Assembly (NCBI GenBank): GCA_014871385.1
Contig: CM026424.1
Location: 4,320,582 to 4,384,581, forward strand
DNA from: Ceratodon purpureus
Taxonomy: Eukaryota > Streptophyta > Bryopsida > Pseudoditrichales > Ditrichaceae
Direction: 5' to 3'
Length of the DNA: 64,000 nucleotides
The position numbers and the translations under genes are program-made. This document shows positions 58,432 through 64,000 of this stretch, in pieces. Position 1 is the first letter of the stretch; each line of letters begins with the position of its first letter. The notes beneath the pieces are model-generated. The model had not been told where the DNA came from, searched no databases, and saw only the letters and a list, made by a program, of their open reading frames with translations.

Positions 58432-59987
58432 TTTAACCCCTAAAGGCCCATTGTCCTGGAATGTGCTTTTTTAAAATTTGGGCAGGTTCCTAGAATTCCA
58501 ATTTAATTCCTAAATCGTTGAAAAAAATAATTTAGGTAGGCATTTTGAAGAGGTTTGTGCAGAATTTTTTTAATTTTTTTTTAACATACTGAAAAAAAGT
58601 TACGGGGTTTTGAGTGTCAAAAGCTGCATTCAGCCAAACTTCGGGCAAGCTCACAGCCACTGTCAATGCAGCAAATTCTGCCCAAAACTGCCCAAAACTG
58701 CCCAATATTGCCAAAATCTGCCAAAATCTGCCCAAAGCCGAAACTTTGAAATTCCACCAAAAATTGAGATTTTGATATTTTTCAAAAATAAAAATTTCTA
58801 TGTATAGAAAAGGCAGTAGAGCATGTTCCCGCCGTTCCGATTTTCAATCCAAATTTTTTTCATATGCTATTTTTATTGTCAAAAAACGGCCTTTGTTTGT
58901 AAATTTCAGTATACCCCCTAGCGGAAAATGATTTTTTTGGCAACCTTCCACAACTTTTTTGAATATGATTTTTCTTAACACAATAAGCTAACTCAGTCTT
59001 CTTTGACGTGCATCAAAACCCCCAACATCCATAATGCAAAAAAATGGTTATTTGGGCCTTCAAAACTCTGGTGATCCCTTTTTGCGCAGGAAAAAAAACT
59101 TGTTTTTCAACTTTGAACGTTACGATCTTGCAAATGGTGAGGAATGAGTGTGTAGGATTTGGCAGACATGTAGACATAGAAGTTAGCTACAAGATCTTAT
59201 GGTTAGATGTACTAATTAAGACCCCAAGTTTACAAAATCCACCTTGCTTTGAAGAGGGGCTGTTTTCAGGCAGTTTTGATGAAAAACACCCTTGGGCGTT
59301 TAGGGTTAACTCATTAGTTGATAGTTAGGACCTCCACATTTTATCTCAAGGCACCTTCTCCACCCACTTTTCCTCCACTGGCTTACACCATTTTCTCTTT
59401 GTAATTTTGTAAACCACATTACCTACTTTGAAATTCACATCTATTTGGAATTTTTATTTTTATTTAAAAAAAATATCTAGAATATTTTTCCAATACAAAT
59501 GCATGTTTACACTGTTTGGATTTCTAAAATTAGTAGACCTTCTTTGGCATCTGTAGTGTGCAAAGAGAGCCATTGTAAATGCATTTTAAGTGACCCCGTC
59601 AGTAGAAATGTGAAATTCCTATACTTCCCTATGTTGTATGAGCTTCAATTTTTGGGTCATACTCCCAATCCACTCTGGAATGGAAATCAGTAGAGCCTCC
59701 ACCTATATGATCTTCAAAATTGTATTGTTTCACTCTCCAAAGGATGGCTGTCCCTGCGAGGTAGTACCAAAAAAAAACTCTTCTCTCAAATTCAAACCTT
59801 ATGATCTCTCAAATGGTGAGGAGTTAATCTAAAATTTTGTGTACACATACATGTACAAGTTAGGTAGTAGATCATATGGTTAGATTCTCCAAATACATTT
59901 GAATTTGCATAATTCTACCTTGAACTAAAACATGGCAAATTTTAGGCAGAATTTGGGATTTGATGCCAAAAACTTTAGGGGTTGAAT
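58432..59987. mobile_element. Putative 1.55-kb element with TIR-like ends
   Basis: Left end TTTAACCCCTAAAGG at 58432, and right end, in reverse complement, ATTCAACCCCTAAAGT (59972-59987). The interior has two diverged direct copies of a segment (about 59130-59215 and 59810-59890) sharing CAAATGGTGAGGA and ATCWTATGGTTAGAT, and a small 10-bp repeat at 58681-58740. No coding domain. The call rests only on short ends. Confidence 0.3.
58681..58740. repeat. 10-bp tandem repeat, six copies
   Basis: Units CCCAAAACTG, CCCAAAACTG, CCCAATATTG, CCAAAATCTG, CCAAAATCTG, CCCAAAGCCG in a row. Confidence 0.9.
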
Positions 59988-61699
59988 AACTTCGTAAAAT
60001 TTGATTTTTTAGTGTGAATTCACAAAGCAATACATAGATTTTTGAATGGTATTTTGGTTTACAATGAAAAAAATAAGTACATTCAACATATTCAAGTTTA
60101 TTAATCAATAACTCATATAGATTATCATTCTTTAAAAGTCTCCTCCCTTTTACTTTGACATAATCACTTGATTTTTCATTTGTGTGTCTCTTTGATTTTT
60201 TGGTTTTTTGCCTTTTAGGATTTGATGAAGATTCCATCACTCCTTAAAGCACCAAAAATACAAAACAAAACAAGTAAAATATTTAAAGGTTTTAATAGTA
60301 CAAATGCTTCAAATGCATGTAAGATAAGAAAATATGAGCATAATGTATATATTTATTCAAAAGAAACTTACTATATAATAAATTAAAAGTAATATATGTA
60401 TGTTAATTTCAAACATAAAGTAAATGAAACTGTTTGATATATTATATCACACAATTTGGATGATTGAAATTTTGGATGAATTTAATAACCAATATGTAAG
60501 TTTGTGTTTCATTGTCACAACCTACTGAATCATCATTAACTTTCACCCTTAATTCATTAGTTTTTTTTATAGAGTTTCTATCATTACGTAAGACAAGTTC
60601 CACTAAATTTTAGTGAACATTAAATACTTTTATAATTTTTTTAATAATTTTTAACAATTTTTGGATTGTTTTAAAGACTTAAATTTCAAATCCTAAACAA
60701 AATTTTAAAAGAAGATTGTGTGGTGTCCAATTATCTATTTTGAACACATTTGAGTAGATTTCACAAATTACAAAATTTATAGATCTGTTCCACGACTCAG
60801 TTTTTTAGTCATTATAAATCTCATGAAATTTAAACATGTAATTCAAATGCTAGGGTTTTTTTTTTGTAGAAGCGAAGGTTCGGTAATATAATCTCACAAG
60901 ATTGAGCAAGGTTTTTTTTTTATTGTCCTCATTTTTCATTGAGAAAAAGTGGGCGTACATGGTGCTCATTTCTATGACTTCCTTTATCAACCGACTGTGT
61001 TTTGAGAGGATGGAAAAAATTGTGTAGTGTGAGTAGTGGGACTTGAATTAATTTCTTGACTGCAAAAAATTAGTATCTAGTGCTTACGAAGCGTGTCGAT
61101 GATGGTGAGTGGTGGCAACCTACTCCACATGCTCAAAGACAGGGTTGGCTTGGACGTGAGTTGGAACTCTAATTGGCTCTTGCTCCAATCTTCTTGCTAT
61201 GAATTTTTGCCATGCTATGAATTTTCTTGGGCAAAATTGTTGGCATCACATTGCTAAGAATTTGCTTCGTCATGATCCTCAACATTTCCCTAGTCTTGCT
61301 CGTCATCCTCTTTGGAATCATCACTAAAAAATGGCTAGCCACGCCCGTTAATGTCATGGTTGTCACTATTGCGTTCTCCAAATTGAACTCTGCTGTGAAG
61401 GCTTAGTTGTGAATGCGCTGTTGGTCTTCACCATTGATGGAGTGGCCATCCATGTCGTCATGGAAGTGGGCACACAAGTCAGAAGCAAGGTTAAGATGTG
61501 AGTGCTCGCGTTGTGGTGAGTGCTCATCCTCTTGCTCCACTTCATTAGGGTTGACAGGTGACTATGATACAGATGTCACTTTTACCTTCAAACGCTTTCC
61601 ATCTTCTTTTGCTGATCAATTTCCCTGCGCTGAGCGACCTCTTCCTAAGCTTGCGTAACTAGATGTAGGAGGCACTTTGGTCAATAGTGGCGCTTGTGT
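59988..61699. other. AT-rich spacer, then decayed coding-like DNA
   Basis: No gene up to about 61100. Bases 61150-61690 are less AT-rich and, on the minus strand, may be the downstream part of the PIF-associated gene remnant that follows (Asp/Ser/Asn-rich frames with stops), but this is not certain. Confidence 0.35.
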
Positions 61700-62060
61700 A
61701 TCCATTTGCATTAATTTGGATTGCACCTCACACCCAGAAAATGGCTGAATCAAACTTCAATCAAAGGCGTTGTGCGGACAATTGTGTACGTGAGCCTATC
61801 ATCCCACTTATGTACGTCTTTCACCAAATACCAATAATGCAAATACGCAAATTTTGTATCTTTGGGGAATTTTTGTCTATACAACTCGAAGGTGTCTCCC
61901 AAAATATCTTCGAAGGTTTTTTTGTGATTGATTTAAGCCAACAACCTATTAATACACTCCTATAAATTTGCTAACGTTGTGCTTAATAAGAGTCCACATC
62001 GACTCTAAACTTCGTGATAGTCTAAATCCATACGACTTATTTCTATCATAATGCTTGTGT
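61700..62060 (-). pseudogene. PIF-associated Myb/SANT-like gene remnant
   Basis: On the minus strand the sequence reads SRSLESMWTLIKHNVSKFIG, then VY followed by two stops and VVGLNQ. After a one-base shift it reads FEDILGDTFELYRQKFPKD and KFAYLHYWYLVKDVHKWD. This order (LESRW..I..DVSKF.G, then a LY..K helix, then F..LH.W..LKD..KW) is the signature of the plant proteins often annotated as glutathione S-transferase T3-like or NAM-associated, which include the Myb/SANT-like ORF1 of PIF/Harbinger transposons and help DNA binding. The double stop and the frameshift show that it is dead. It is far from, and opposite to, the transposase remnant at 51.8 kb, so it comes from another element. Confidence 0.65.
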
Positions 62061-63850
62061 ATACGTTTCCAAAATGCAACACCACATTAATCATTCCGTA
62101 CTGTGGATCTTGCGACACATGCAAAACCCTACAATACAATTGTCTCTCTTCTTCCTAAACAAATGTTTTTCCCCTCTTTCCCTTCTTTGTTGCGATTGCA
62201 GCACCTACAACTACATTTGGCCCGCACTACCGACCCTTACCACGGCCACATCCCACCATAATTGTTGCCTTGTCAAGAGATTCTCCACTCAGTCAAGCAA
62301 CCTGTGAGACCTGGAGGAGAAAAGGGGAGGATAGAGAGCCATACAAAAAGGAGAAATTTGCAATGGGCGTGTTCCTCTTTGAAGTGGCCGTTTTGTTCGT
62401 GTGCCTTGGCATGGCTCCAATGAGGCAAGGAAAAGAGCATGGGTGCGCCATGGCCGTTGGCGTATGCTGTTGGAGATGCTCTTACTAGCGAAGGTGGTTA
62501 TTGTGATGGACTCTTTCTAACTTTGTGATTCCTTAGTTTGCAAAGAAGTTTGTGGCGTTTGTGGCGTTTGTGGCGTGAAAATCATTCTCCCACTACTTAG
62601 TCGAAGAAATGTGGTGGGGCTGCAGAATCTCACTCAATTCATGTAGCCTGAGCCTCGTTGTGGAATGTATTAATTCAGTGTCTGAATCACTTGTGAGTGG
62701 ATGTCGTGGAGCTTGTTCTTAGGAGAATTTAGAGCTGAAACCTTTCTGAGGTTCACCTGCGGAGATGAGGAAGAAAGTACTGGGGACGGAGAATCCTAAA
62801 ATAAAAATTTCTGTGTCAATTCGATTGTTGATATTGGGGGAGGACGTCGTCGCCCAGTAAGTGAGAGAGCGTGAGAAATTCTTTAGTCTCACCAGTTTGG
62901 TCTACTCTGGCCCCTTCTATCCCACGGTTGAAATATATGTATCTGGAATCAAAGACTAATTTTTCGTATATCAGGAGAGATTCAAAAGACTTTATGCACA
63001 TTGCGTGTAATTCAAGCAGATGTTTCAAATTTGCAACAGACAAATTCAGGAGTTCAACATAAAAATAAGTGGCTGAGTGGGACCTGAGTATTAGGATTTT
63101 CAACGTTGATCTTGAGGGACTGCCTTGCAAATGTATTGTTTTTTATTCCTATTTTGATTCCTATTTGAGCCATTGGAGGTTCTGGTGAGTAAGAGGTGCT
63201 TGCGAGTCAGGAAAATTTGCTGGAAAAATTGGCACATTTCCGGATTTTCAGACAACAATTCAAAAGCATCACGTTTGCTACCAGTGTTCTGACTTCTGCA
63301 GCTCCATTGTACTTTGAACTTTGTCTTATTTCTCCCGCGTGGAAGGAATATTCACACTTGACTCTTTGCCGACTGAAGGTCGTTTAAATGATGTTTTGAA
63401 CACGTTAGTCTGCTTCGTTCCAGTACGACTCATCATTTCCGGTGCCGAAGAGAGGCAACAAACAACAACTCGTGTTTTTTACAACATGCGAAGTCTCTAG
63501 CGCATGAGTGAGGCGAGGTGGTGTCTTATCTTCCTGATAGTGCTGAGGAGTCCTCATGTATTGTTGGGTTTTCGAGAGAGTGGCGGTTCAGTTAGTTCTG
63601 GCTTTCAACAACTAGATCAGCGCCAAACATTCATGAGGTTAGAGTGAGATTTTGAGTTCTCATTAGTCCCTGAGTCTGACATCTAGGCACGTACCGCATC
63701 CCGACTAGCAAGATGTTTACAATTCCAAGTTAGCGAAAGTACAATTGCATATCCGTCCTGCTAATGTCATAATGTTCTATTAATCTGTGACATACTGTTG
63801 ATTCACTAGTGTAGTACTTGTGAACACCATAAGAGCAATTGTGCCGAAGG
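62061..63850. other. Intergenic DNA upstream of last gene
   Basis: No supported gene. At 62469 the sequence GTTGGAGATGCTCTTA looks like the end of a small plant transposon, and a related 14-mer TTGGAGATGCTCTT-type end occurs near 10790. The last few hundred bases are probably the promoter and 5' leader of the gene starting at 63851. Confidence 0.4.
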
Positions 63851-64000
63851 ATGGTTCAGTTTGTACTTCTCGTGTTAATTCTTGCAACCATCAGCATTGC
63901 ATCGTGGGCTCCAGGCATGGCTATGAACGTCCTGGTCGGCACCAACGACGATAGCATGAAGATGAAGGTTAGGCAGTACCTAAACGTATCCACAGGCTTC
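63851..64000 (+). CDS. Secretory protein N-terminus, runs off window
   Basis: An open frame of 50 codons from ATG at 63851 to the edge without a stop. The first about 20 residues (MVQFVLLVLILATISIASWA) form a textbook signal peptide with a small-residue cleavage region, followed by PGMAMNVLVGTNDDSMKMKV and a QYLNVSTGF stretch. The mature protein begins hydrophilic. Too little is visible to name a family. Preceded by about 1.8 kb without a gene, so it is probably the first exon of a gene that continues to the right. Confidence 0.55.
   Translation, partial: MVQFVLLVLILATISIASWAPGMAMNVLVGTNDDSMKMKVRQYLNVSTGF

Overview
The window is nuclear DNA of a land plant. The evidence is GT-AG introns of roughly 60-500 bp, low gene density, AT-rich intergenic DNA full of decayed transposons, and plant genes or gene fragments: a DUF1218 wall-associated membrane protein, mitochondrial ALDH2, and pieces of a PICKLE-type CHD3 remodeller, plant DGAT1, a DUF212 membrane protein, SF3A3 and NOP58. 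Protein style and gene structure suggest a non-seed plant, most likely a moss. This is an inference from reading; no search was run.

Genes that look intact: a three-exon DUF1218 gene (2368-3413, +); an intronless unknown gene (4427-5041, +); a nine-exon unknown gene on the minus strand (13235-15997) whose phases all join into 567 codons; a two-exon minus gene (17585-18751) with an N-terminal signal or anchor segment and a SAM-like domain; a five-exon mitochondrial aldehyde dehydrogenase (27647-29925, minus); and a secretory-looking gene that runs off the right edge (63851 onward). They appear to be unrelated housekeeping or lineage-specific genes; nothing suggests a shared pathway.

Two stretches are mosaics of broken pieces of unrelated cellular genes that keep their introns. 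At 7.6-9.1 kb, DUF212 exons are followed by SF3A3 exons. At 39.8-43.2 kb, NOP58 (+), PICKLE/CHD3 (-) and DGAT1 (+) fragments lie side by side, with frameshifts and lost ends. This is the pattern expected of a gene-capturing transposon (Helitron or Pack-type), though I could not find element ends.

Just downstream (43.67-49.49 kb) is an unrecognised, partly broken gene with a 4.66-kb intron made almost entirely of a 149-bp satellite in two diverged arrays. The first array starts exactly at the exon/intron junction, so the 5' splice site itself is repeated. A recent 595-bp (four-unit) higher-order duplication lies inside the second array. The palindrome at the core of the satellite also occurs singly at 39.5 kb and 51.4 kb.

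The rest is a transposon graveyard: a PIF/Harbinger transposase (51.8-52.8 kb), a piggyBac transposase (56.4-57.4 kb), a PIF-associated Myb/SANT-like gene (61.7-62.06 kb, minus), a decayed protein-kinase-like gene (11.16-11.93 kb), a 650-bp fold-back element (10.07-10.73 kb) and several small elements bounded by inverted repeats. The long AT-rich stretches 5.3-7.1, 22.2-26.5 and 30.6-35.9 kb hold no gene I can support.
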